DNA from: a virus
DNA length: 64,000 nucleotides
Strand: one strand, 5' to 3'
IMG/VR virus record: IMGVR_UViG_3300046477_000628
Location: 27,501-91,500 of that record
The notes under the pieces were generated by a model, which had not been told where the DNA came from, did not search any database, and saw only the letters and a program-made list of their open reading frames with translations. The translations under genes and the position numbers were made by a program. Shown piece by piece: positions 49,588-57,100 of this stretch (positions are counted from its first letter, which is position 1; every line of letters starts with the position of its first letter).

Positions 49588-51180
49588 ATGTCTCAAGGAC
49601 TCCTTGCCAAGCCCATTCTTGGCGACAACCCGATCACGCTGCGCTATTACCAGCAAGAAGCCGTAGAGGCGGTGCGTGCTGAGTTCTCCAAGAAGGTGAA
49701 AAGCACGGCGATCGTCATGAGCACCGGCACGGGCAAAAGTTCCGTCTGCGGCCAGATCGTTCGGCATACGATCGAGAAGGGGAACCGTGTCCTTATTACG
49801 TGCCCAACAAGGCATCTGGTCTCCCAAATGGCCAACACGCTTGATCGTATGGGCGTCGAGCCTGGCATCGAGATGGCCGACCAGAGGGCCAGGGAACTCT
49901 TCGATGCTGACGCCGTGGTAGCCACTACGGCTACGTTGCATGCCAAAAGACTCGCTGAGTGGCCGCAGGATTATTTCCAGTTAATCGTAATCGATGAGGC
50001 TCATCACGCCTGTACTCCGAGCGCGAAGCGAATCCTGAAGCACTTCCCTCGTGCTCGCGTTCTCGGCATGACGGCGACCTATGATCGAGCCGACGAAGAA
50101 GACCTCGGCCAAATATTTGACTCGGTCTGCTACGAGTTCAACCTCTGGCAGGCGATGACGGCTCCTGATCCAGGGCCTTATCTGAGCAGGCTTACATTCG
50201 TCCAATGCGACGTGGATATCGACCTCCGTGACCTGAGAACCAAGGAGGGCGACTACACAGACGCGGATCTCGAAGCCAGGATTGGACCGCTGGTTGACAC
50301 GCTGGCCAACGCGATCCGCCAGGAGGCCGGCGATCGATCTACTCTGGTCTTCACGCCGATGATCAAGAGTGCCCAGGGGATGGCGACAGCCCTTCAGTCG
50401 ATTGGCATTCGTGCTGACTGGATCTCAGGTGATGATCCCGACCGCGAGAAGAAGATCGAGCAATACACAAAAGGCGAGATTCAGATGCTGTGCAATGTGC
50501 AACTGCTGACTGAAGGCGTGGATCTTCCAAGGACAGCCGCGATTGCCTTGTGCCGCCCCACCAAGTCTCGCCCACTCTATGCCCAGATCGTTGGCCGAGG
50601 CACACGCCTCTACGAGGGTAAGCAAGACGCACTGATCATTGACTTCAACTTTCTGACCACCAAGCACAAATTGGTCAAGCCCGTCGAACTCTGCGACGGC
50701 AGCGGGGTTGACCAGGAAGTCCTGGACGACGCCCAGGAGTTGATGAACAAGAACAAGAAGCTCAGTCTGGTGGATGCGATCTCGGAGGCCGAGAAAGAGC
50801 ACAAGCGGAAGACCGTGCTCCGCATCCAGGCCCGCGAGCGCAACATCGGGTACAAGCGAGTTTCCTATGATCCGCTCTCCGTGTGTGACGCCATCGGCAT
50901 CCCGTGGCGTGGCTCCAGGGTCACAGACGCGGTGATCACCCGGGCTACACCGGGTCAGGTCAAATTGCTGAACCGGCTGGGTATCGCCGACGCCCCGAAC
51001 CTGTCAAGGACTAGGGCCAAGACGATCATCGACTACACGCTGTCGAGATCCAAGGCCGGGCTCGCATCGCCGAAACAAACGAGTCACCTCATAGCGAATG
51101 GAGTAGAACCCGAACAAGCGCGTGCAATGTCGAAGAAGGAAGCATCTGATTTCTTGAGCAAACTTTGGGGGAAACGATGA
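49588..51180 (+). CDS. SF2 DEAD/DEAH-box helicase
   Basis: 530 residues; SD AGGAG at 49577-49581. Walker A STGTGKSS near 49, DEAH box VIDEAHHA near 134, motif III GMTATYDR, and C-terminal motifs (VQLLTEGVDLPRTAAIALC, AQIVGRGTRLYEG) place it with SF2 UvsW/RecG-like phage helicases. The last 100 residues (SKAGLASPKQTSHLIANG) form a small helical tail. Unwinds or remodels DNA in replication/recombination with the annealing and prim-pol proteins. Confidence 0.85.
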   Translation: MSQGLLAKPILGDNPITLRYYQQEAVEAVRAEFSKKVKSTAIVMSTGTGKSSVCGQIVRHTIEKGNRVLITCPTRHLVSQMANTLDRMGVEPGIEMADQRARELFDADAVVATTATLHAKRLAEWPQDYFQLIVIDEAHHACTPSAKRILKHFPRARVLGMTATYDRADEEDLGQIFDSVCYEFNLWQAMTAPDPGPYLSRLTFVQCDVDIDLRDLRTKEGDYTDADLEARIGPLVDTLANAIRQEAGDRSTLVFTPMIKSAQGMATALQSIGIRADWISGDDPDREKKIEQYTKGEIQMLCNVQLLTEGVDLPRTAAIALCRPTKSRPLYAQIVGRGTRLYEGKQDALIIDFNFLTTKHKLVKPVELCDGSGVDQEVLDDAQELMNKNKKLSLVDAISEAEKEHKRKTVLRIQARERNIGYKRVSYDPLSVCDAIGIPWRGSRVTDAVITRATPGQVKLLNRLGIADAPNLSRTRAKTIIDYTLSRSKAGLASPKQTSHLIANGVEPEQARAMSKKEASDFLSKLWGKR

Positions 51181-51323
51181 TCATCGTCGGACGCGGATGG
51201 GGTGACCCAGAAGACTGGCAAGACGAAGAAGACGACGATACCGAGGACGACATTTTCGATCCCGACCACTGGTTCTGGAATACGTTCAACAACATCGACG
51301 AGGAGGAAGAAGATGATGGCTGA
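51177..51323 (+). CDS. Small acidic protein 1
   Basis: 48 residues, coupled to the helicase by ATGA. MIIVGRGWGDPEDWQDEE, then a D/E-rich middle, then DHWFWNTFNNIDEEEEDDG. Too short for a family; its stop overlaps the next acidic gene, and the pair may be co-translated. Confidence 0.5.
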   Translation: MIIVGRGWGDPEDWQDEEDDDTEDDIFDPDHWFWNTFNNIDEEEEDDG

Positions 51324-51531
51324 CATCCTGCCTGAAGACCTTGACAGCGACGTGGACGAATCCGAGTTCGACGACATCGACGATCCAGACGATGTGGATC
51401 TCGACGACGACTACGACGACCTGGACGACCTCGATGACCCGCTCGACGACGACGAAGACTGGGACATCGACATCAACGAAGACGAGGATGACGAGTTCGA
51501 GGACGACGACGACCTTGACTACGAGGAGTAA
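51313..51531 (+). CDS. Hyper-acidic small protein 2 (possible DNA mimic)
   Basis: 72 residues from ATG 51313 with AGGAGG at 51301-51306. In the form starting at the second Met, 45 of 71 residues are Asp or Glu, with no Lys or Arg (DLDDDYDDLDDLDDP). Such charge is found in phage DNA-mimic anti-restriction or nuclease-inhibiting proteins, but also in disordered linkers; the DxD pattern here is more repetitive than in characterised mimics. Calcium binding is also possible. Confidence 0.55.
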   Translation: MMADILPEDLDSDVDESEFDDIDDPDDVDLDDDYDDLDDLDDPLDDDEDWDIDINEDEDDEFEDDDDLDYEE

Positions 51532-51534
51532 CGG

Positions 51535-52041
51535 ATGCGTTCTGCGATTCTGCTTCTAGCCTTGTCAACTCCATGCTTCGCCGACGACGCCAAATCTTTG
51601 TTCGCGCGTGCCCAAAGCATCTGCGATAAGCAAGGAGTTCCAATCGTCTACGTCGCCGGTGAACCGTTCACGTTCGCCATGCAGTACGTGAGTGGCATTG
51701 ATCAGATCGAGATCAATGTCAACGCGTCCCACTGGCGAAACCCCGATTTCAGCCGCCGAGAAGGGTTCAGGAACCGCGTCTTCAGCAGCGATGACCTCGA
51801 CCACCTGATCAGGCACGAGATCGGCCACAGGCAGGTCGCGGTTCACCTGGGTGCCGCGAGGTTCTCGGAACTTCTCAGGACACCGGTGCCACTGTCCTCA
51901 CGGCGGATCACCGAGACCGTGAGTAGCTATGCATGTACGAACTCTGCTGAGTTTTTGGCCGAGTGTTACGCAGCCATTTGGGATCGACGCCCGATTCCCA
52001 AGGACGTTTACGATGTCTACGTGTCGCTATGGAGACCATGA
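51535..52041 (+). CDS. Secreted zinc metallopeptidase-like protein
   Basis: 168 residues. Signal peptide (MRSAILLLALSTPCFA, likely cleaved before DD), then LIRHEIGHRQ (HExxH) near residue 99 and ACTNSAEFLAECYA further on, whose Glu could be the third zinc ligand. Predicted to act outside the cytoplasm. A secreted peptidase in an early replication block is unusual; it could act at the envelope or be a morphon-like host-modifying gene. Not related in sequence to the HExxH protein at 131. Confidence 0.65.
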   Translation: MRSAILLLALSTPCFADDAKSLFARAQSICDKQGVPIVYVAGEPFTFAMQYVSGIDQIEINVNASHWRNPDFSRREGFRNRVFSSDDLDHLIRHEIGHRQVAVHLGAARFSELLRTPVPLSSRRITETVSSYACTNSAEFLAECYAAIWDRRPIPKDVYDVYVSLWRP

Positions 52042-52226
52042 TGAGCTACCGTAGTGGCCCGACGTGGGCATGCCCTAGCCTGTTCTCGGCCACCCACGAC
52101 CTCGACAAATGCCGCGTGTGCCGTTTCAGGTTCGCGGAGTGGTCGGAGGTGAATCACCCCAGGAGTCGTCCACCCAATGAGCCGTGGTGGCGGCGTGTGC
52201 TGAGATGGATCAAGGAGACGTTCTAA
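52041..52226 (+). CDS. Small basic Cys-containing protein
   Basis: 61 residues; ATG 52041 has GGAG at 52031-52034, an ATG at 52038 is an alternative. Contains CPSLFSATHDLDKCRVC, a possible zinc site, and ends in a basic tryptophan-rich helix (EPWWRRVLRWIKETF). Function unknown; may bind nucleic acid or membrane. Confidence 0.45.
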   Translation: MSYRSGPTWACPSLFSATHDLDKCRVCRFRFAEWSEVNHPRSRPPNEPWWRRVLRWIKETF

Positions 52227-52230
52227 CCAA

Positions 52231-52245
52231 GTTTCCGACGGAAAC
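52231..52245. repeat. GTTTCCGACGGAAAC palindrome, copy in an intergenic leader
   Basis: Perfect 15-bp dyad directly before the SD AGGAGG (52247-52252) of the next gene, so as RNA it would form a hairpin just upstream of the ribosome-binding site, or as DNA an operator. Confidence 0.6.
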
Positions 52246-52256
52246 CAGGAGGTATT

Positions 52257-52613
52257 ATGTTTGACGTGACTGAGGTGCGGCTAGGCAAACTTCTAGCGTT
52301 CGTGCGCGGCGAGTTTTACCCGTATTCGCCCGGAATGTCGGTCCATCGCAACCGAACCGACGGATTGATGGGCGATATGGTCGAACTGGAGCGGCGAGGA
52401 CTTGTTCGCAGGAAGCACGAAGACGACTCGCGGATCGATTGGGGGCCGGTTGCCGAGCCGACCGATGGATTCCAGGCACGAGAGAACCGTCGCCATAGGA
52501 TCGCGACGATCGTGGCCGGCATGATAAAAGAGAGTCGTGACGGCATGTTGTACAAGGACATCGTCAAGGAAGCCGTCTTCATCGACGACTGTATTTGCGA
52601 AGCAACAGAATGA
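52257..52613 (+). CDS. Small protein, possibly winged-helix
   Basis: 118 residues with a perfect SD. Segments such as RTDGLMGDMVELERRGLVRR and RIATIVAGMIKESRD suggest a helix-turn-helix/winged fold with a beta wing (KHEDDSRIDWGPV), but no family is recognised. The upstream dyad may be its operator. Stop overlaps the start of the radical-SAM gene (ATGA). Confidence 0.45.
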   Translation: MFDVTEVRLGKLLAFVRGEFYPYSPGMSVHRNRTDGLMGDMVELERRGLVRRKHEDDSRIDWGPVAEPTDGFQARENRRHRIATIVAGMIKESRDGMLYKDIVKEAVFIDDCICEATE

Positions 52614-53593
52614 AAGTCCTTCTTCTGCAACTCGATGGCAAGATCCCGAACATCGCCCTGATGCGGATCTCTGCCCACCACAAGGCCCTCGGCGATGAGG
52701 TTGAACTTCGTCATGCGCCGAACGTCCGAAGCGTGGAGCTCCGGTATTGGGAACACCCAGACCTGGTCTACGCTTCGGCCATATTTGAGCGCACGCGTCC
52801 TGTCGCGGATCGTCTTCGCCTAGCGAGGCCAAACGCGATCATCGGTGGCACCGGCGTCGATGTCGCGCTCAGCCTCGAAGACATCGGGATCACCACCAGG
52901 GAGCAAGACTATTCGATCTACCCGAAGTGGAAACAGTCGATTGGCTTCACGCAGAGGGGATGCAGGCTCAAATGTCCGTTCTGCGTGGTGCCCATCAAGG
53001 AAGGCAAGGTCCGCAAGGATAGGACGATCGATATGCTCTGGCGTGGTGATCCTTGGCCCCGAGAACTGATCCTCCTTGACAACGACTTCTTCGGTGAGCC
53101 ATCGTGGCCATCTCAGATCGAGGCGATCCGTGACGGCAAATTCAAGGTGTCCTTCAACCAGGGCGTGAACGCCCGGTTCCTCACCGACGAGACAGCAGCG
53201 GCTATCGCCTCCGTGGATTACCGCGACGACCAGATGAAGACCAAGAGGATCTACACGGCCTGGGACAACCGCAAGGACGAGCACCGCCTGATGACCGGCC
53301 TGGAACTCCTGGTGAAGCACGGCGTCAAGCCAGACCAGATCATGGTCTACATGCTCATCGGGTACTGGGACGGCGAGACACACGAGGACTGCGAGCACCG
53401 TAGACGCAAGTTGCGGGAGTTCGGGGCCAGGCCGTACCCGATGCCTTATGTGCGAACCAAAGAAACCGTCGGCTTCCAACGGTGGGTTGTGGGTGCCTAC
53501 GACAAACGCGTGCCATGGGATGACTGGGTACGCGCGAACTATCAACCCAGACAACTTGGGAATCATCAGGAGGCACAACTTCTATTTCAGTGA
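52610..53593 (+). CDS. Radical SAM enzyme
   Basis: 327 residues. An N-terminal Rossmann-like unit (MKVLLLQLDGKIPNIALM, NAIIGGTGVDVAL) resembles cobalamin-binding-type domains, followed by GFTQRGCRLKCPFCVVPI, the CxxxCxxC cluster site that holds the 4Fe-4S cluster and cleaves SAM. NDFFGEPSWPSQIEAI and VSFNQGVNARFLTDETAAAI are typical of the barrel. The substrate is unknown; in phage genomes such enzymes are suspected in DNA or tRNA modification. It lies just before a structured RNA-like region. Confidence 0.75.
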   Translation: MKVLLLQLDGKIPNIALMRISAHHKALGDEVELRHAPNVRSVELRYWEHPDLVYASAIFERTRPVADRLRLARPNAIIGGTGVDVALSLEDIGITTREQDYSIYPKWKQSIGFTQRGCRLKCPFCVVPIKEGKVRKDRTIDMLWRGDPWPRELILLDNDFFGEPSWPSQIEAIRDGKFKVSFNQGVNARFLTDETAAAIASVDYRDDQMKTKRIYTAWDNRKDEHRLMTGLELLVKHGVKPDQIMVYMLIGYWDGETHEDCEHRRRKLREFGARPYPMPYVRTKETVGFQRWVVGAYDKRVPWDDWVRANYQPRQLGNHQEAQLLFQ

Positions 53594-53860
53594 GGCCAGT
53601 CTTTTGGGTTCCGGTTTCGGCCGGCGGTTTTCCCCTGGGCTCAGCCGCAAAAACCCGGGGTGACAGGGGCTAAGCGCGTGAGCGCCACTCCCTCATTGGC
53701 ACGGGGTTAAAACCTCCCCCAGTGACACGATCGTGCAGCAGAGGCGAACGACTGAGTCGAAACCAGTTTCTCCCTGTGGGGAGTTTTCCAGGCAACGGGC
53801 CGGGTAGTTGATCTCGGCACAGGGGCTACGTCCTGGTCCACCAAAGTGATACCACTAGGT
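53594..53860 (+). ncRNA. Candidate structured RNA (group-I-intron-like topology) upstream of an HNH gene
   Basis: A 409-nt gene-free stretch (53594-54002) whose first part is full of pairings. GGTTTCGGC (53613-53621) can pair over nine bases with GTCGAAACC (53756-53764). Between them are a stem at 53632-53660 (CCCC-GGG with CCCGGGG) and GCGC/GCGC closed by GTGA (53673-53684). After it: CTCCC/GGGAG hairpin (53770-53783), and CGACTG (53749-53754) can pair with TAGTTG (53805-53810). The order resembles a P3-P6-P7-P3'-P8-P7' core. Pairings were found by eye, and competing helices exist. Confidence 0.35.
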
Positions 53861-54002
53861 GAAAAAAACTCGGAGCGAAGACGAAGTCCGTGTCTGAAAC
53901 AGCCAGCGAATAGCAAGACCCAGAAGACACAAGAACGTACTAAGATCACAGAGGGAAGCCCCCGTTGCGCGCCGAGCCATGAGTCTTTAAAGGAGAACGA
54001 GG

Positions 54003-54659
54003 GTGGTCGATGTCAAGATGATCCAGATGTACGCCAAGAGGAACGCAACTCTCAAGGCGATGGGATACTCGTCCTACGACGCTTACCTGCGCGGAGACGA
54101 GTGGGCGATGATCAGAGATTACGTGCTTCGCAGGAACAAGAAGTGTTCGCTGTGCGGTGGAGAAGCGACACAGGTTCACCACGGAGATTACGATGAGGCA
54201 TCGCTTCGTGGAAGGAAGCGAGGTTCCCTCTATCCTATCTGTGGAGTGTGTCATGGCTTTATCGAGTTCTGCGATCATACAGGAAGAAAACTCGATCCTT
54301 GCGAATCGACGACCAAACTTCGTCGCACCCTGTTCAACATGAAGAACGGACTGAAGGAGAGAAACAAAGCGGAGGCCAGGATTGCACACCAGCAGGCCGC
54401 TGCTAGACGAGCGGAGAGGAAGAAAAGGCACGAATTACTGACAGCACATCAGCAAGAGGCGAAGAAAAAGAAACGGGAAGACCGCGAGGCGTACGAGGCT
54501 TATATGAGAAGCACAAGAGAAGAGAGGCGTATGCTCGCGAAGTCGCGGCCACCTCGCCCAAGCGTTCCGTCTCTCCCCAAAGGGAGGACGTCTGGGCCAC
54601 CGATCGACCTCAGAGGTCGGAGAGGGCGACCCACAGAATCTCCCGCCACAGCAGTATAG
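54003..54659 (+). CDS. HNH endonuclease with long basic helical C-terminus
   Basis: 218 residues from GTG 54003, after AAAGGAG at 53990-53996. The HNH core is CSLCGGEATQVHHGDYDEAS, then YPICGVCHGFIEF. About 95-218 is a very basic helix (RIAHQQAAARRAERKKRHEL, DREAYEAYMRSTREERRM) and a Pro/Arg-rich end, likely for DNA binding. It may be a free-standing homing nuclease or belong with the structured RNA directly upstream. Confidence 0.75.
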   Translation: MVDVKMIQMYAKRNATLKAMGYSSYDAYLRGDEWAMIRDYVLRRNKKCSLCGGEATQVHHGDYDEASLRGRKRGSLYPICGVCHGFIEFCDHTGRKLDPCESTTKLRRTLFNMKNGLKERNKAEARIAHQQAAARRAERKKRHELLTAHQQEAKKKKREDREAYEAYMRSTREERRMLAKSRPPRPSVPSLPKGRTSGPPIDLRGRRGRPTESPATAV

Positions 54660-54692
54660 GTGACCCGTAATGCCCTGCGTGCGCGCTCATGC

Positions 54693-54736
54693 TACTACAG
54701 CTTGTAGTACACCCTGGAGAACGAATTCTCCAGGGT
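54693..54736 (+). terminator. Tandem perfect hairpins after the HNH gene
   Basis: TACTACA/TGTAGTA around GCT (54693-54709), then ACCCTGGAGAA, loop CGAA, and its complement (54711-54736). No U tract follows; they may still end or protect the upstream transcript. Confidence 0.5.
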
Positions 54737-54825
54737 CCCCGATGAGCGATTTCGGCCATCCAAAAAATCTTTTGAGATTGCTATTGCTTGAATTCTGAGT
54801 CTGGATTAAAGTCTGAATCGTTCGA

Positions 54826-54855
54826 GGAAGAACACGAGGACGAAGGAGTCAAGGA
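54826..54855 (+). promoter_or_regulatory. csrA leader with four GGA motifs
   Basis: GGA at 54826, 54838, 54845 and 54853 in the 30 nt before the csrA ATG, two of them within the SD region (AAGGAG and AAGGA). CsrA binds GGA in mRNA leaders, so autoregulation is expected. The rest of the 196-nt gap (54660-54855) holds the two hairpins and an AT-rich part with no clear promoter. Confidence 0.45.
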
Positions 54856-55038
54856 ATGCTGGTTTTAAAGCGAAGGATCGAAGAGGAGATCTGGATCGAA
54901 ACGCCTGCCGGCCGTGTGGTCGTGAAGGTTATCTGTCCAGGCACGAACGTGGTGGCGTTGGGCATCGAGGCCCCGCCATCGATCGCCGTGGATCGAAGAG
55001 AGGTCGCTGAAGCCAAGGCACGCCACGCTGGCGCGTGA
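54856..55038 (+). CDS. csrA: CsrA/RsmA-family RNA-binding translational regulator
   Basis: 60 residues, the full length of the family. MLVLKRRIEEEIWIETPAGR, then VALGIEAPPSIAVDRREV align throughout with CsrA; Leu4, Arg6/7 and Arg47 (family Arg44) needed for RNA binding are present. CsrA dimers bind GGA-containing leaders and usually block translation or alter mRNA stability. A phage copy could redirect host carbon metabolism and motility or time phage translation. Four GGA motifs precede its own start. Confidence 0.9.
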   Translation: MLVLKRRIEEEIWIETPAGRVVVKVICPGTNVVALGIEAPPSIAVDRREVAEAKARHAGA

Positions 55039-55065
55039 ACCACAGTGATGTGGGAGGAGACGAGG

Positions 55066-55581
55066 ATGTCAGAGGGGACGACGCTGTCCGTGGCGGATGG
55101 CAGGGTGATGCGTGTCTTGTTCACGGGGTCACGGACGTGGAATGCGTTCGATTTGGCAGTAAGCATACTGGGTGGGATGACCGCGTCATACCAGTGCAGG
55201 ATCATCGTCATCCACGGGGACTGCACCGGAGTGGATGCGGCTGTCAATCGTGCCGCCAAGTTCTGCGAACTCGCGTTTGAGCGGTTCGAGGCGCATTGGA
55301 ACGACTTGGATCATCCTCTGGCTGTCATAAGGACCGGGCGCTACGGAAAACCGTATAACGCAAATGCCGGCCCTTGCCGCAATCAAGCCATGGTTGATGC
55401 CGGCGCCGATGTCTGCATCGCGATTCACCGCGACTTGCTGAAGTCTAAAGGCACATGGGACTGTGCGAAGCGCGCCATGAAGAAGCGGATACCGACATGG
55501 CACTTCAGGACGGAAGGCGTGTCGCCGCTGAGAATACGATCTCTCTCGCGAAGCAAGATTGAGTACGAGGTAAATGCATGA
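55066..55581 (+). CDS. SLOG-fold (DUF2493/YspA-like) protein
   Basis: 171 residues from ATG 55066, with GGGAGGAGA at 55051-55059 as SD; earlier in-frame starts would overlap the SD. RVLFTGSRTWNAFDLAV, then IIVIHGDCTGVDAAVNRAAK and AGPCRNQAMVDAGADVCIAI are the Rossmann-like motifs of the SLOG superfamily (DprA/YspA relatives), which bind nucleotides or nucleotide derivatives. Function in phage is not established; DNA-related or nucleotide-signal sensing is suggested. Confidence 0.7.
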   Translation: MSEGTTLSVADGRVMRVLFTGSRTWNAFDLAVSILGGMTASYQCRIIVIHGDCTGVDAAVNRAAKFCELAFERFEAHWNDLDHPLAVIRTGRYGKPYNANAGPCRNQAMVDAGADVCIAIHRDLLKSKGTWDCAKRAMKKRIPTWHFRTEGVSPLRIRSLSRSKIEYEVNA

Positions 55582-56513
55582 GCATTAAATCTGGGATTTA
55601 CTGTTGGCTCTGCGTTTGCAGTGGCAAGAGGTACGTCGGGCAAACCAATAATTTGGAGTGCAGGCGATCCGAGCACCTGCGCCATCTTAAAGGAAATAAA
55701 CACCGAAACAGGTATCTCCAGCGCGCGTGGAACAAGCATGGTCCAGACGCCTTTGAGTTCCAGATTCTTGAACGTGTCGAGGATATCGGGCAACTGACAT
55801 GCCGCGAACACCATTGGATGAATTATTACGAGTCAGATGCCCCCGGATCTCTGTACAACATGTGCACAGCGACTGGGGCGACACGAGGAATAAAACCCTC
55901 GGCGGAAACAAAACTCAAGATGTCGGAATCACACAAGGGCAAAACGCATACACCTGAGACAATCGCCAAGATATCGGCTGCGCACAAAGGAAGAAAGTTT
56001 TCTCAAGAGGCGATCGCCAAAATGTCGGCATCGCTCAGGGGCAGGAAACTGTCTCCAGAACACCGCGAAAAATTGTCGGCAGCAAGAAAGGGGAAAACGC
56101 CAACTAAGGGAATGAAGCACACCCAAGAGACCCGCGACGAAATGTCTAGGTCGCGCAAAGGGAGGAAACTCTCTCAAGAAGCACGCGCCAACATGTCGGT
56201 GGCACGAAAGAAAAGCAAACGCTCTCTGGAGGCGCTCGCCAAGATCCAAGAGGAACGCAAGGGGAAACATCTCTCTGCTGAAACGCGAGCCAAGATATCG
56301 GCTGCACGCATGGGGATGGTTCCATGGAACAAGGGGAATCCGCAGTCTCCGGAGCACAGACGCAACAATTCGTTGGCGCGCAAAGGGAGACCGTCAGGCC
56401 GGAAAGGCAAGAAGCACTCTCCCGAAACGCGAGCCAAAATGAAGGCGGCGTGGGTTCTTAGAAAACTCAGGAATGATGTCCAAGTCACAAATCTTTGTGA
56501 GGAGCACCCATGA
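55578..56513 (+). CDS. GIY-YIG homing endonuclease with NUMOD3 repeats
   Basis: 311 residues, coupled by ATGA. The catalytic domain is about 1-90 (SGIYCWLCVCSGKRYVGQTN as the GIY...YVG motif, WNKHGPDAFEFQILE, and Glu in CREHHWMNYY). About 105-300 consists of roughly ten NUMOD3-type units (KMSESHKGKTHTPETIAKIS, SAARKGKTPTKGMKHTQETR), an unusually long array of minor-groove-binding repeats. A free-standing homing element inserted between early genes. Confidence 0.85.
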   Translation: MSIKSGIYCWLCVCSGKRYVGQTNNLECRRSEHLRHLKGNKHRNRYLQRAWNKHGPDAFEFQILERVEDIGQLTCREHHWMNYYESDAPGSLYNMCTATGATRGIKPSAETKLKMSESHKGKTHTPETIAKISAAHKGRKFSQEAIAKMSASLRGRKLSPEHREKLSAARKGKTPTKGMKHTQETRDEMSRSRKGRKLSQEARANMSVARKKSKRSLEALAKIQEERKGKHLSAETRAKISAARMGMVPWNKGNPQSPEHRRNNSLARKGRPSGRKGKKHSPETRAKMKAAWVLRKLRNDVQVTNLCEEHP

Positions 56514-57100
56514 GTGAAGAGGACGAAGGCTGGAGTACCTATGATGGCGACCGCGATTGGATCGCCACCTTTGAGGGAGGGAAGGTTCACCCCCTTGATC
56601 TGAGGCCAGAGGAGATCACGCTGTCGGATCTCGCACGCGGCCTGTCGATGCAGAACAGGTTCTTCGGTAGAACCATCTGGCCCTACTCGGTCGCGCAGCA
56701 CTCGGTTCTCTGTGCGAGACAGATGTCTGGCCAGAGAGACCAGTTGGCGATGTTGTTCCATGATGCCGAGGAAGCGTACCCGCCCGGCGACATTCCCAGG
56801 CCGAGCAAGAGGCACCCCGCGTACAAGGCGCTCGTCGAGATCCAAGAACGCAATCGTCGGATGATCTTCGAGAGGTTTGGCATCCCTGCTCTGTCCGATG
56901 ATTACAAGTCCGTGGACTGTCGGATGCTGGCCACGGAAAGGCGTGACGTCTACCTGTGTCCGAATCCGCACTGGTCGTCGGATTACGAGCCATTCGGGAT
57001 CAAGATCGTGCAGTGGAGTCAGGAAGAGGCAATGCGGACATGGCTCGGGACCGCGATTGCTCTCCTGGCCGGGAAGGAGTACCCATGGTGTCTCCAGTGA
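56510..57100 (+). CDS. HD-domain phosphohydrolase (YfbR/dNTPase-like)
   Basis: 196 residues, ATGA-coupled. LSDLARGLSMQNRFFGRT, YSVAQHSVLCARQM and LAMLFHDAEEAYPPGDIPRP are the H...HD...D metal-binding motifs of the YfbR-like HD family (5'-nucleotidases and deoxynucleotide triphosphohydrolases). The same family includes DatZ of 2-aminoadenine phages, but no PurZ gene is in the window, so that link is speculative. Probably trims nucleotide pools. Confidence 0.75.
   Translation: MSEEDEGWSTYDGDRDWIATFEGGKVHPLDLRPEEITLSDLARGLSMQNRFFGRTIWPYSVAQHSVLCARQMSGQRDQLAMLFHDAEEAYPPGDIPRPSKRHPAYKALVEIQERNRRMIFERFGIPALSDDYKSVDCRMLATERRDVYLCPNPHWSSDYEPFGIKIVQWSQEEAMRTWLGTAIALLAGKEYPWCLQ

Noticed and set aside
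131-52041. Homology between the two HExxH proteins (131 and 51535)
   Set aside because: They share only the five-residue zinc motif; flanking sequence, length and signal peptide differ.
53594-54002. Group II intron or IscB/IsrB-type (OMEGA) RNA locus
   Set aside because: No GUGYG-type 5' end or domain V signature, and the HNH protein is short without a RuvC or bridge-helix region, so neither class is supported.
53846-54196. 116-codon frame overlapping the HNH gene start
   Set aside because: Low-complexity Arg/Glu/Ser sequence, and the overlapping frame carries an unambiguous HNH core.
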